From positions 1 through 42,621 of the forward strand of contig JAWVYO010000007.1 of assembly GCA_033722675.1 (NCBI GenBank): a stretch of DNA of 42,621 nucleotides, read 5' to 3'. Below are positions 30,450 through 38,544 of the stretch, in pieces. Source of the DNA: DATHYU01 sp033722675 (GTDB lineage Bacteria > Actinomycetota > Acidimicrobiia > Spongiisociales > UBA11373). The position numbers and the translations under genes were made by a program. The notes beneath the pieces are model-generated. The model saw nothing but the letters and a program-made list of their open reading frames with translations. It did not search any database and was not told the DNA's origin. Position 1 is the stretch's first letter. The number at the start of each line of letters is the position of its first letter.

Positions 30450-32065
30450 CAGAACTCCCCGAGCCGGGCCGGTCGGAACCGCTCGACGGCCAGCACGATG
30501 GCGGCGGTCACGGCCATGAGGAGGACCGACGCCGCCATGGCGCGGGAGAAGTTGAGGGCCCCGGGCCGGCCGAGGAACCGGAAGATCGCCACGGGCAGCG
30601 TCGTGGTGTCGGGCCGGGCGATGAACACCGTTGCTCCGAACTCGCCGAGGGAGACGGCGGCCGCGAAACCTGCGGCGACGAGGGTGGCGCGGCTGACGAT
30701 CGGGACGTCGACCTCCCAGCGCGCCCGCCACGGCGAGGCCCCGAGAACCATGGCGGCCTCCCTGAGGTCGGTTCGCACCGAGCGGAGCACCGGACCGACG
30801 GTGCGGACCACGAAGGGGATGGCCACGAGGGCGTGGGCGATGGGGACGAGGATTGCAGACGCCCGCAGGTCGACGGGGGCGTCGAGGGCGACGAGGAACC
30901 CGAAGCCCACGGTGGCCGCCGACGTGCCGAGCGGGAGCATGATGAGCGCGTCGAACCACCGGGACCAGCGTGAGCGCTTCGCGAGGACCGCGGCCGCGGC
31001 GAGGCCGACGACGAGGGCGACGGCCGTGGCCACGGCGGCGGTCTGCAGCGAGTTCCGGGTCGCCTCGACGGGGTCGACGATCTGGATGCCGGTGCGGCCG
31101 GCATCGCCCAGCGCCGTGTACCCACGGATGCCGTAGCCGCCGGCGGTGCGCAGCGAGCGCTCGACGAGGACGGCGATGGGAGCACCGAGGACGACGGCCA
31201 TGGAGGCGAGGACTCCGGTCACGTACCACCGCTCCGAGGTCGATCGGATCCGCCGTGCCGTCTCGCCGACGGGACGGAGCCGCTGCTGGACGGTGGCACG
31301 CTCCTGGACCCGGGCGTACCACCACAGGATCGCGGTCACACCGACGAGCTGGATGGTCGCCAGCGCTGCGGCCACCGGCAGGTCGAAGAGGATCGCCGTC
31401 TGGCGGTAGATCTCGACTTCGAGCGTGGTGAGGCCTCGTCCCCCCAGTACCAGCACGACGCCGAACGAGGTGAACGTGAACAGGAAGACGATCGACGACG
31501 CCGCCGCGATCGCGGGCCGCAGCAGCGGGAGCGTGACGTGCCGGAACGTCTGCAGGGGCGACGCGCCGAGTGATCGGGCGACCTCCTCGTGGCGGGGGTC
31601 CAGGTGTGCCCACAGGCTGCCCACGGTGCGGAGCACGACGGCGTGGTTGAAGAACACGTGGGCGCCGAGGATCGCCCAGATCGTCCCGTCGAGGTTCACG
31701 GGCAGGATGCCGGCCGGTCCGGCGAGGGCGAGGAAGGCCGTGGCCACGACGATCGTCGGCAGGACGAACGGCACCGTGGCCAGGGCGCGGAGCACGGCTT
31801 TCCCGCGAAAGTCGTAGCGGGCGAACACGTGGGCGGCCGGCAACCCCACCAGCAGGGTGAGGCCGGTGGAGAGGGCCGCCTGCCACGTGCTGAACCACAG
31901 GACCCCCCACAGGTCGCCGTCCGATGCGACGCGCCGGAAACCGTCCAGATCCAGGGCACCGTCGTGCCAGAGGCCGGTGCCGATGATCGACAGGACCGGC
32001 CAGAGGAAGAAGGCCCCCAGGAAGAGGAGCGGGAGGGCGGCGAGCGCCGCCCGACCGGGCCTCAT
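30449..32065 (-). CDS. thiP: thiamine ABC transporter permease (fused two-domain)
   Basis: A 538-residue permease with about twelve transmembrane segments and two copies of the binding-protein-dependent transport domain, as in ThiP and FbpB-type proteins. EAA loops for ATPase contact are EEVARSLGASPLQTFRHVTLPLL in the first half and REAAMVLGASPWRARWEVDVPIV in the second. Moves thiamine across the inner membrane using energy from the adjacent ATPase. The ATG at 32065 overlaps the thiB stop by four bases, and the stop overlaps thiQ. Confidence 0.92.
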   Translation of the reverse strand: MRPGRAALAALPLLFLGAFFLWPVLSIIGTGLWHDGALDLDGFRRVASDGDLWGVLWFSTWQAALSTGLTLLVGLPAAHVFARYDFRGKAVLRALATVPFVLPTIVVATAFLALAGPAGILPVNLDGTIWAILGAHVFFNHAVVLRTVGSLWAHLDPRHEEVARSLGASPLQTFRHVTLPLLRPAIAAASSIVFLFTFTSFGVVLVLGGRGLTTLEVEIYRQTAILFDLPVAAALATIQLVGVTAILWWYARVQERATVQQRLRPVGETARRIRSTSERWYVTGVLASMAVVLGAPIAVLVERSLRTAGGYGIRGYTALGDAGRTGIQIVDPVEATRNSLQTAAVATAVALVVGLAAAAVLAKRSRWSRWFDALIMLPLGTSAATVGFGFLVALDAPVDLRASAILVPIAHALVAIPFVVRTVGPVLRSVRTDLREAAMVLGASPWRARWEVDVPIVSRATLVAAGFAAAVSLGEFGATVFIARPDTTTLPVAIFRFLGRPGALNFSRAMAASVLLMAVTAAIVLAVERFRPARLGEF

Positions 32066-33087
32066 TCCTCCACGATGTCCTGCCACTCGGCGATCCACCG
32101 CTCCCGGTTCGCTTCGATGCGGGCCGGATCCATCGTGACGGGCGCCTCGGGGATCACGGTGTGCTCGACGAACTCGGGCGGCAGGTCGGCGTCGGCCCGG
32201 GCCGGGAAGACGAACATGTTGAGGGGCACGTCCTCCTGGAACGTCTCCGACAGCAGGAAGTCGATGAGCATTCGCGCCGCCGGCTCGCGATCCGTGCCGG
32301 CGAGGATGCCGGCGTACTCGACCTGACGGAAGCACCCGTCGGTGAGGACGGCGGTGGGTGCTTCGTCGGGCCGCGGGTCGGCGAAGATGACCTCGGCGGG
32401 GGGCGAGGAGGCGTAGGACACGACGATCGGCCGGTTTCCACCGCCCCCGACGGTGAAGTCGCCGTAGTAGGCGTCCTCCCAGCCGGCGGTGATGGCGACG
32501 TCGTTGGCGACGAGGCCGCGCCAGAAGTCCTGCCATCCGTCCTCGCCGAACACCTGGATGGTCGCCAGGAGGAACGCGAGGCCGGGGGAGGAGGTCGCCG
32601 GGTCCTGGACGACGAGCGCGCCGTCGAACGCCGGGGTCACGAGGTCGGCCAGCGACGTCGGCGCCTCGCCGTTCACGAAGGCGGCCTTGTCGTAGTTGAT
32701 GCACACGTCGCCGAAGTCGATCGGGGTGACGCGGTGCTCGGGGTCGAGGCCGAGTCCGGGACGGAGCACGTCGAGTCGATCGCTCTCGTACGGCTCGAAG
32801 AGGTCGGCCTCGAGCGCCCGGGACAGGAAGGTGGTGTCGACGCCGAAGAGCACGTCGCCGATCGGGTTGCCGGCCGTCAGGATGGCCTGGTTGACCATGG
32901 AGCCGGCGTCCCCGGAGGGGATGATCTCGAGTTCGATGCCGGTCTCGTCGGTGAAGGCCTGGCGGACCTCGTCGCTGACGGCGAACGAGTCGTGCGTGAG
33001 GAGCCGGACGGGTCCCTCGGCGGCGTCGTCGCCGCAGGCGGTCGCGACGAGTGCGAGCGCGGCGAGCAGGGCGATCAGGTGTCTCAT
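32062..33087 (-). CDS. thiB: thiamine-binding lipoprotein of the ABC transporter
   Basis: A 341-residue extracellular solute-binding protein. The N-terminus is a lipoprotein signal (MRHLIALLAALALVATAC, Cys at 18; the -3 residue is Ala, which is less usual). The mature part is ThiB-like: VRLLTHDSFAVSDEV, GDVLFGVDTTFLSRAL, VTPIDFGDVCINYDK, QDPATSSPGLAFLL and DDGWQDFW-like EDGWQDFWRGL, typical of thiamine-binding proteins. GGAGGAA precedes ATG 33087. It overlaps thiamine pyrophosphokinase upstream and the permease downstream by four bases each. Confidence 0.94.
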   Translation of the reverse strand: MRHLIALLAALALVATACGDDAAEGPVRLLTHDSFAVSDEVRQAFTDETGIELEIIPSGDAGSMVNQAILTAGNPIGDVLFGVDTTFLSRALEADLFEPYESDRLDVLRPGLGLDPEHRVTPIDFGDVCINYDKAAFVNGEAPTSLADLVTPAFDGALVVQDPATSSPGLAFLLATIQVFGEDGWQDFWRGLVANDVAITAGWEDAYYGDFTVGGGGNRPIVVSYASSPPAEVIFADPRPDEAPTAVLTDGCFRQVEYAGILAGTDREPAARMLIDFLLSETFQEDVPLNMFVFPARADADLPPEFVEHTVIPEAPVTMDPARIEANRERWIAEWQDIVEE

Positions 33088-33731
33088 GGGGTTCCTCCGT
33101 GGATGGCGATCAGGACGCCGGACTCCACCGAGACGGTGGCCTCCGGCCGTTCGAGGACGTTGCTGACACCCCGGGTGGAACCTGCTTCGAGGGTCTCGTC
33201 GTCGAGGGCCCATCGCAGCCCCTTGGTCCGGACGCCGCGGGCCGGTCCGCCGACGGGCAGCAGGGTGACGATGTCCCCCTCCGTGCCTCGGATGGTGGCC
33301 TCGCTCCGGACGACGTGGACCTCGCGGCCCTTGACGAGCCACGTGGGCTCGAGGGTTGCGAACCGGTCCGCCGCCATCAACAGGGCGTTGGCGATGAAGT
33401 GGTCGATCCGGTCGAGGGAAGCGCCCCCGATCACGACGGCGGGACCGAGGCCCCGGTCGGCGGCCGCCTCGAGGGCGAGCTCGAGGTCGGTGGCGTCCTT
33501 GTCGGCCGGATGGGTCTCGACGGGCACGCCTGCGTCGCGGGCGGCTGCGATGGCGGCCGGATCCGCCGAGTCGAGGTCGCCCACGACGAGATCGGGCCGG
33601 AGCCCGAGGTCGTTGGCCGTGTGGAGCCCGGAGTCGGCGGCGATGACGAAGGCGTCGGCGGGGAGGGCCTCGGCCACCGAAGCGGGCGCGGCGTCGCCTC
33701 CGGCGACGATCACGACGGGCTGACGGGGCAC
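33084..33731 (-). CDS. thiamine pyrophosphokinase
   Basis: A 215-residue enzyme that converts thiamine to thiamine pyrophosphate with ATP. Motifs: AADSGLHTANDLGLRPDLVVGDLDS (Asp33, GDLDS 51-55), DKDATDLELAL, and GGASLDRIDHFIANALL. Start is GTG 33731, with GGAGGG at 33744-33739. A longer frame back to ATG 33794 is open, but its first 21 residues would be translated riboswitch, so it is rejected. First gene of the riboswitch-led operon, before thiB-thiP-thiQ. Confidence 0.94.
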   Translation of the reverse strand: MPRQPVVIVAGGDAAPASVAEALPADAFVIAADSGLHTANDLGLRPDLVVGDLDSADPAAIAAARDAGVPVETHPADKDATDLELALEAAADRGLGPAVVIGGASLDRIDHFIANALLMAADRFATLEPTWLVKGREVHVVRSEATIRGTEGDIVTLLPVGGPARGVRTKGLRWALDDETLEAGSTRGVSNVLERPEATVSVESGVLIAIHGGTP

Positions 33732-33734
33732 GGG

Positions 33735-33830
33735 CTCTCCCTCCGCTGGCATGACCCAGGTCAGGTTCTGCGGGTCGATGGCGGGAACGGCCACCCTCTC
33801 AGCTCGGCTCGCCCGAGCTCCCCGGAGTGT
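33735..33830 (-). promoter_or_regulatory. TPP riboswitch (thi box)
   Basis: The minus-strand transcript carries the conserved TPP-binding elements: stem P3 AGCTCGG/CCGAGCT followed directly by CTGAGAGGGTGG, and the second half ACCTGACCTGGGTCATGCCAGCGGAGGGA. The 5' CTCC (P1) can pair with GGAG of the 3' end, and that GGAGGG is the Shine-Dalgarno sequence of the pyrophosphokinase gene. TPP binding should therefore hide the ribosome-binding site directly. Confidence 0.97.
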
Positions 33831-33837
33831 GTGCGGC

Positions 33838-33843
33838 AGCGTA
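33838..33843 (-). promoter_or_regulatory. -10 box TACGCT of the thiamine operon
   Basis: Minus-strand TACGCT predicts a start near 33831, a few bases before the first riboswitch stem. No clear -35 box is seen. The same hexamer serves the aminotransferase gene. Confidence 0.5.
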
Positions 33844-33876
33844 GTGCGTGGTGCGGGCCCGTGGGTGGACGACGGG

Positions 33877-33905
33877 TTGACAGAGTGATGTCATGATGAC
33901 ATCAT
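33877..33905 (+). promoter_or_regulatory. promoter of the ribbon-helix-helix operon
   Basis: TTGACA (33877-33882), 17-base spacer, CATCAT (33900-33905; four of six match the consensus -10). The predicted start is near 33912. The leader to ATG 34043 is about 130 bases, very GC-rich, with two GGCGCCGG copies that could form structure but nothing I recognise. Confidence 0.65.
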
Positions 33906-33915
33906 CGAGGCATCA
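33886..33915 (+). promoter_or_regulatory. operator array of TGAYRTCA boxes inside the promoter
   Basis: TGATGTCA (33886), TGACATCA (33897) and a weaker AGGCATCA (33908) start exactly 11 bases apart. The first two form a perfect 19-base inverted repeat (33886-33904). The array covers the spacer and -10 box, so binding should repress. The same array occurs at 41064-41093. Confidence 0.75.
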
Positions 33916-34042
33916 CATACCAGGCGCCGGCGGGGGCGGCACGGCCGCGCTGGCGTCGCCGACATCCGGCGCCGGCCGACCACGGCCGCAGGACGCGGAG
34001 CCGCAGGCGCGGCATCGTGGCCCCGCCCGATAGGAGGAACCG

Positions 34043-34492
34043 ATGGACACATCGATCGCGATGACCCGGCTCACCGCGGCCATCGAACAGCAGATCGTCG
34101 TCGCCGGCGCCGACCCTCAGATCGAAGAGATCGCCCGGACGATGGTGACGGCGCTCGAACCCGTGGTCCAGCGGATCGCCTTCGACTTCGCCGAACAGGC
34201 GGCGGCCGAGGTGGGGGCACAGGTTCCCGGATACCGCGTCGACGTGGTGCTCGAGGAGGGCGAGCCTGCGTTGCGGGTCCAGCCGGAGGACGTCGAGGAG
34301 ACGGTCGTCGGGGACTCCCTCGACGCCCGGATCACCCTTCGGCTCCCCCCCGAGTTGAAGGCGCTGGTGGAGGACGCCGCCGACCAGCGTGGCGAATCGC
34401 TGAACACGTGGCTCGTCAAGACGCTGTCGTCGAAGGCGGGACCGCGCCGGACGGTGCGTGGACGCCGGATCACCGGGACCATCGAGACATGA
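34043..34492 (+). CDS. ribbon-helix-helix DNA-binding protein
   Basis: A 149-residue protein with an unrecognised N-terminal part (about 1-90) and a C-terminal Arc/HicB-like ribbon-helix-helix at about 93-135: DARITLRLPPELKALVEDAADQRGESLNTWLVKTL, followed by a basic tail (PRRTVRGRR). AGGAGGAA at 34032-34039 precedes ATG 34043. Such proteins bind short repeated half-sites as dimers; the TGAYRTCA array in its own promoter is the likely target. It overlaps the DUF4097 gene by four bases (ATGA). A HicA-like toxin gene is not present, so a toxin-antitoxin role is not supported. Confidence 0.85.
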   Translation: MDTSIAMTRLTAAIEQQIVVAGADPQIEEIARTMVTALEPVVQRIAFDFAEQAAAEVGAQVPGYRVDVVLEEGEPALRVQPEDVEETVVGDSLDARITLRLPPELKALVEDAADQRGESLNTWLVKTLSSKAGPRRTVRGRRITGTIET

Positions 34493-35271
34493 GCGAGCGC
34501 ACCGAACGCTTCGAGGTCGACGGACGCCCGGACGTCACCGTCCGGATCCCCACCGGGCACGTACGGCTCGTCCCCAGCGACGACGGTGCCGTCCTCGTCA
34601 GACTGAGCGGATCCGAACGGGATCTCGACCGATTCCGGATCGACCAGCGGGGCCGGCACATCACGGTGGAGACCGAGAAGGAGTCCTTCGGCATCCGGCT
34701 CCGCCTGTCGGGGGTCGACGTCGGGATCGCCCTCCCGCCGGACGCCGACGTCGAGGTGCGGGTGGCGTCGGGGGACCTCCGATCGGACCCGGTGCTCCGC
34801 ACGCTCAGCGTCGACGCCGCCTCGGGAGACATCGCCGTGGAGGGCGAGGTCACCCGAGACCTGTCCGTGAAAGCCGCCTCGGGGGACGTGCGGGTCGAGT
34901 CGGTCGGCGGCAGCGTCGACGTCTCTCTCGCTTCGGGCGACGTGCTCGTTCGGTCGGTCGACGGGCCGTGCCGGATCGTCAGCGCCTCGGGGAACGTACG
35001 CGTCGGGCACCTCACGGGCCCGGGCTCCTTCAAGAGCGCCTCCGGTGACGTGTCCGTCGCGCACTTCGGGGGCGACCACTTCGATGCCAAGACGATGTCG
35101 GGCGACGTCTCGATCGGCGTGCCCGGCGGGCGCCGCTACGAGGTGTCGTTCAAGGCGCTGTCCGGGGACGTCCGCACCGACTTCCCCATCTCGAGCGAGA
35201 AGTCGTCGGGCACCTCACGGCTGAACGTCACGTCGCTGTCGGGCGACATCACCGTCCACGCCGCCGAGTGA
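34489..35271 (+). CDS. DUF4097 beta-helix repeat protein
   Basis: A 260-residue protein of the DUF4097 (adhesin-like) family. From about residue 85 it carries nine copies of a roughly 20-residue repeat with core ASGD[VI] (VASGDL, AASGDI, AASGDV, LASGDV, SASGNV, SASGDV, TMSGDV, ALSGDV, SLSGDI), predicting a right-handed beta-helix or similar solenoid. No signal peptide or membrane segment is seen, so it is probably cytoplasmic. Role unknown; translationally coupled to the ribbon-helix-helix protein, so it may modulate it. Its 3' end overlaps the convergent SGNH gene by 57 bases. Confidence 0.85.
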   Translation: MSERTERFEVDGRPDVTVRIPTGHVRLVPSDDGAVLVRLSGSERDLDRFRIDQRGRHITVETEKESFGIRLRLSGVDVGIALPPDADVEVRVASGDLRSDPVLRTLSVDAASGDIAVEGEVTRDLSVKAASGDVRVESVGGSVDVSLASGDVLVRSVDGPCRIVSASGNVRVGHLTGPGSFKSASGDVSVAHFGGDHFDAKTMSGDVSIGVPGGRRYEVSFKALSGDVRTDFPISSEKSSGTSRLNVTSLSGDITVHAAE

Positions 35272-36039
35272 TCCCGGGTCGAACCCGGCGATGCGCATGG
35301 CCTCGGCCACCGCGGGCATGATCTCCTCGGCGAACACGGCGTGCCCCAGGCCGCTGGCATGGAAGCGGTCACCGGTGAACATGGCCTCGTCGTCGAAGAA
35401 CGCCGTCGTCATGCGGCCCCGCGTGTGACCCTTCACGACACGATCGTGGCGGGCCGCCGCCTCCCGGCAGACGTCGTCGAAGGCGATGCTGCGGCGATGC
35501 GCCCAGGGCCGTACCGAGTCGGGGAGGCGCGGAGCCGACGAGAGATCCCCCATCCCCACGAGCACCACGGCGCCCGAGACCGCCTCGAGGCGCTCGAGAA
35601 TCGTCTCCAGATGCTCGCGGTAGCGCTTGACCCGCACGCCTCGGAGCGCGTCGTTCGCGCCCACCGACACGAAGGCGACGTCGGGTTCCAGGCGCTCGGC
35701 GGCGTGCAACTGCCCTTCGATCACGTCGCGGGCCTTCGATCCGCCCACCCCGAGGGAGACCAGTTCCACCCGGTGGTCCTCCGCGATCGCGAGGGCCACC
35801 CTGCGGATCCAGCAGTCGTCCAGCCGTTCGACTCCGGGAGCCGTCAGTGAGGAGTCCCCGACCGCCGCGAGCCGGATCGGTGGTGCGTCCTCGTCGCCGA
35901 AGGTCCCCGAGGGCTCCTGGTTCGGGAAGGACGGGAGGTCGCTGCGGTGGGCGGCCCGCAGCACCTGGCCCAGCACGACCGCCGCACCGGCGAGCGGCAC
36001 GAGCGGCGCTGCGGCGGCGATGCGTTTCCACGTCCCCAT
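35215..36039 (-). CDS. SGNH/GDSL-type esterase-like protein
   Basis: A 274-residue SGNH hydrolase. An N-terminal hydrophobic segment (about 6-28) suggests export or anchoring. Block I is AAVGDSSLTAPGV with the nucleophile Ser, block III GANDALRG (SVGANDALRG), and block V DRFHASGLGH with Asp and His. Acts on an ester of unknown kind. ATG 36039 is chosen because a minus-strand TACGAT box (36056-36051) lies upstream inside the longer frame; ATG 36066 is the alternative. Convergent with the DUF4097 gene. Confidence 0.82.
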   Translation of the reverse strand: MGTWKRIAAAAPLVPLAGAAVVLGQVLRAAHRSDLPSFPNQEPSGTFGDEDAPPIRLAAVGDSSLTAPGVERLDDCWIRRVALAIAEDHRVELVSLGVGGSKARDVIEGQLHAAERLEPDVAFVSVGANDALRGVRVKRYREHLETILERLEAVSGAVVLVGMGDLSSAPRLPDSVRPWAHRRSIAFDDVCREAAARHDRVVKGHTRGRMTTAFFDDEAMFTGDRFHASGLGHAVFAEEIMPAVAEAMRIAGFDPGSLGGVDGDVARQRRDVQP

Positions 36040-36050
36040 GACGGACGCGG

Positions 36051-36056
36051 ATCGTA
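36051..36056 (-). promoter_or_regulatory. -10 box TACGAT of the SGNH gene
   Basis: Minus-strand TACGAT lies eleven bases before ATG 36039, giving a leader of only a few bases. It argues against the earlier start at 36066. Confidence 0.4.
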
Positions 36057-36192
36057 GTGCGGCCATGCCCTCCGCTCCGCTCTGGGCCGGCCTGCTCCTC
36101 GCCGGGTCGGCGTCGGTGGCGACTCCTCCAGACCGACGCCGGTCGTCCCGGCCGAAGGTGTCCCGTCCGATCTGCGCGCGCGTGGCCTGACC

Positions 36193-36198
36193 TAGGAT
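36193..36198 (+). promoter_or_regulatory. -10 box TAGGAT of the LLM oxidoreductase
   Basis: TAGGAT predicts a start near 36205 and a leader of about 22 bases carrying GGAGGG at 36218-36223 before GTG 36227. Confidence 0.5.
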
Positions 36199-36226
36199 CG
36201 CTTCGAGGACGATCGACGGAGGGCTC

Positions 36227-37255
36227 GTGCGGCTCGGCTTGAACATCTGGTACGCCACAGGGACGGTCGACCCGCCGCTGGGGCTCGTCGAAGAGGCCGA
36301 CCGCCTCGGATACCACTCGGTCTGGGCGGCAGAGGCCTACGGCAGCGACGTCGTGACGATCCTCTCGTGGATCGGGGCGCGCACCAGCCAGATCGGGCTC
36401 GGGGCGGGCATCATGCAGATGCCGGCGCGCACGCCGGCGATGACGGCCATGACGGCTGCGACACTCAACGAGTTGTCCGGCGGCCGGTTCCTGCTCGGCA
36501 TGGGACTCTCCGGTCCCCAGGTCGTCGAGGGCTGGCACGGCGAGGCCTACGGGAAGCCGCTGGGCAAGACCCGGGAGTACGTGTCGATCGTTCGCTCCGT
36601 GCTGGCGCGTGAACGGGTGACGCATCACGGTGACCACTACCGGATCCCCTACGACGGCGACGACGCCACGGGCCTCGGCATCCCGCTGAAGCTCACCATC
36701 CACCCGACGCACGACATCCCGATCTATCTGGCGGCGATCGGTCCGAAGAACACCGCACTCACGGCCGAGATCGCGGACGGGTGGCTGCCGGTGTTCTGGT
36801 CGCCGGAGCACGCACCCGACGTCTTCGGTCCGTCGCTGCGAGAGGGTTTCGAGCGCAGCGGGGAGTCGGGGAAGGCGGAGCGGTTCGACATCGCCGCGAC
36901 CGTCCCCGCGACGCTCACGGACGATCCCGATCAAGCGCGATGGGGCGTCCGGCCCCTCCTCGCCCTGTACATCGGCGGGATGGGGGCGAAGGGTCAGAAC
37001 TTCTACACGCGTCTCGCCACCGACTACGGCTTCGGCGAGGAGGCCGAGCGCATCCAGGACCTCTACCTGGACGGAAAGAAGCAGGAGGCGATGGCCGCGG
37101 TCTCCGACGAACTCGTCGACGAGTTGTGCCTCATCGGACCCCGTGAGGCGATTCGCGATCGTCTCGAGGCCTGGGAGGAGTCCGGGGTGACCACACTGGT
37201 CGTTGCAGCGCAGGACGTCGACACGGTCCGCGCGCTCGCCGAGCTGGTGCTCTAG
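36227..37255 (+). CDS. luciferase-like (LLM) F420-dependent oxidoreductase
   Basis: A 342-residue TIM-barrel flavin/F420 oxidoreductase of the bacterial luciferase-like family. Evidence: MRLGLNIWY start, VEEADRLGYHSVWAAEAYGSD, IGLGAGIMQMPARTPAMTAMTAATLNELSGGRFLLGMG, PIYLAAIGPKNTALTAEIADGWLP, and a C-terminal LIGPREAIRDRLEAWEESGVTTLVV. In actinobacteria such enzymes use F420; cofactor and substrate cannot be proved here. GTG 36227 has GGAGGG four bases upstream. Its stop overlaps the stop of the small convergent membrane protein gene. Confidence 0.9.
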   Translation: MRLGLNIWYATGTVDPPLGLVEEADRLGYHSVWAAEAYGSDVVTILSWIGARTSQIGLGAGIMQMPARTPAMTAMTAATLNELSGGRFLLGMGLSGPQVVEGWHGEAYGKPLGKTREYVSIVRSVLARERVTHHGDHYRIPYDGDDATGLGIPLKLTIHPTHDIPIYLAAIGPKNTALTAEIADGWLPVFWSPEHAPDVFGPSLREGFERSGESGKAERFDIAATVPATLTDDPDQARWGVRPLLALYIGGMGAKGQNFYTRLATDYGFGEEAERIQDLYLDGKKQEAMAAVSDELVDELCLIGPREAIRDRLEAWEESGVTTLVVAAQDVDTVRALAELVL

Positions 37256-37467
37256 TAGGTGCGGTTGGCGCTGGCCATGTCGGCGACGTGCCACAGCACG
37301 GCGGCGATCACGAAGAAGATCCCGGCCCAGTACACGGGGGTCCATTCCCCGTTCATCGCGGCGAAGAACACGAAGACGGCGGCGACGACGGCGGTCACGG
37401 TGCTGGCGGCCGAGGCCGGCCAGGCGAGCCATCCGGGCATCATGTCGGCGAAGCGTTCGACGAGCAT
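37252..37467 (-). CDS. small membrane protein, two transmembrane segments
   Basis: A 71-residue protein: MLVERFADMMPGWLAWP, then two hydrophobic segments (about 14-38 and 43-65) and a short polar end SANRTY. Function unknown. The ATG at 37467 follows a minus-strand TACCGT box by six bases, so it is probably a leaderless gene. It is divergent from the 340-residue unknown gene and convergent with the LLM gene, with the two stop codons overlapping. Confidence 0.75.
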   Translation of the reverse strand: MLVERFADMMPGWLAWPASAASTVTAVVAAVFVFFAAMNGEWTPVYWAGIFFVIAAVLWHVADMASANRTY

Positions 37468-37473
37468 CGCCGA

Positions 37474-37479
37474 ACGGTA
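37474..37479 (-). promoter_or_regulatory. -10 box TACCGT of the small membrane protein
   Basis: Ends six bases before ATG 37467 on the minus strand; no Shine-Dalgarno sequence. Confidence 0.45.
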
Positions 37480-37509
37480 CCTCGCCGGCGACGCCGAGGC
37501 GCTCTTGGC

Positions 37510-37515
37510 TACGGT
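37510..37515 (+). promoter_or_regulatory. -10 box TACGGT of the gene at 37522
   Basis: Ends six bases before GTG 37522, consistent with a leaderless transcript. Confidence 0.45.
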
Positions 37516-37521
37516 GCGTCC

Positions 37522-38544
37522 GTGATCGAGGCCCGCACCGTCGTCGAGACCGTCGCTCGCGGGGACCTCGACGAGCTCATCCGCCTCGTCGACGGCATCT
37601 GCTCGGCGCGCGACTGGGAGGCCCTCGTCCTCCTCCGCGACCGGTGCCGCCTCGCCGTGGAGGAGCGGGGCCTCCAGCTGTGGCCGGCGGCGGAGTTCGC
37701 CGAGTATCGCCTCGCGCTCGAGGCGCCGGGGGAGTACGTCGGCGAAGTCGTGGTCGAGGGGTCGGGCCGGTTCACGTTGGGGCCGCTGTGGGAGGTGGCG
37801 GCCAGCACCCATGACTGGACGGAGCTCGCCGACCATCTGGCGCCGGGTCCGATGCGGGCGATGGCCGCCCACGAACGGGTGATGCGTGGCGAAGACCTCA
37901 CCGACGACGGGTCGGTGGACGCCCGTGTGCTCGACCTCCCGTTCCGCCTGGAGCCGTGGGAGCCGGTGTATCCGCCGGCCGTGTACCGGTCCGACACCGC
38001 CGACTTCCCGACACCCGTCGTGCCGCGTCTCTCGGAGTTCCCGGATGTTCCCGCCGGCCCGGTGATCGACGACGTCGAGACGGTGGAGGCGCTCACCGAC
38101 CTCGGGCGAGTGTGGACCGACCAGTCGAACGGGGCGACGGCGGCGGTCGCGGTCGAGGGCGATGCCCGGGGAGCCATCGCCGCCCTCCACGACGGGCCCG
38201 TGCTCGGTGCGCCGGTCGATGGGGCGACCGGTCTGGCGATCATGGCCTGGGCCGGGGCGAGCGGCGGCGCGTACGGTCGCCGCCGCGGCAACCCGGCGGG
38301 GCGATTCGCCGCATGGTGGGCGGCGACGGCGCTGGCGGGTCTGGAGTGGCCGCCTGATCCCACGGCGCTGGGCGAAGCCGTCGCCGAACTCGACTGGGTG
38401 GTGTGGGAGCCGCAGGATCTCGCTGCGGGATGGCGATGCTTCCTGGCCGTCGGCGACCCGCTCGACGGGCTGGCGTGGGCGGTGGCCGCCGAGGACTCCT
38501 ACCGCGAGGGCGACGATCCTCTGGCCGGCGATGCCGACGACTGA
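37522..38544 (+). CDS. protein of unknown function, 340 residues
   Basis: I do not recognise this family. The product is acidic, with a helical N-terminal part (residues 1-60, IEARTVVETVARGDLDELIR ... EALVLLRDRCRLAVEERG), a middle region with Pro-rich VYPPAVY and FPDVPAGPV, and an Ala/Trp-rich C-terminal half (AIMAWAGASGGAYGRRRGNPAGRFAAWWAATAL). No signal peptide or clear membrane span. GTG 37522 is chosen because of the TACGGT box six bases upstream. It overlaps the phosphotransferase gene downstream by 14 bases, so the two are probably one operon. Confidence 0.75.
   Translation: MIEARTVVETVARGDLDELIRLVDGICSARDWEALVLLRDRCRLAVEERGLQLWPAAEFAEYRLALEAPGEYVGEVVVEGSGRFTLGPLWEVAASTHDWTELADHLAPGPMRAMAAHERVMRGEDLTDDGSVDARVLDLPFRLEPWEPVYPPAVYRSDTADFPTPVVPRLSEFPDVPAGPVIDDVETVEALTDLGRVWTDQSNGATAAVAVEGDARGAIAALHDGPVLGAPVDGATGLAIMAWAGASGGAYGRRRGNPAGRFAAWWAATALAGLEWPPDPTALGEAVAELDWVVWEPQDLAAGWRCFLAVGDPLDGLAWAVAAEDSYREGDDPLAGDADD

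Noticed and set aside
33732..33794. In-frame ATG at 33794 as start of thiamine pyrophosphokinase
   Set aside because: The extra 21 codons are the conserved TPP aptamer; GGAGGG before GTG 33731 and the family's usual start support the shorter protein.
33896..34033. 45-codon plus-strand frame in the ribbon-helix-helix leader
   Set aside because: Its ATG lies inside the operator and upstream of the predicted transcription start, so it would not be on the message.
34043..34492. HicB-type antitoxin of a toxin-antitoxin pair
   Set aside because: The partner gene encodes a DUF4097 repeat protein, not a small HicA-like toxin.
36066..36190. 41-codon plus-strand frame beginning MPSAPLWAGLLLAGSASVA
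   Set aside because: It looks like a signal peptide but has no ribosome-binding site or clear promoter and overlaps the divergent promoter region; chance is likely.
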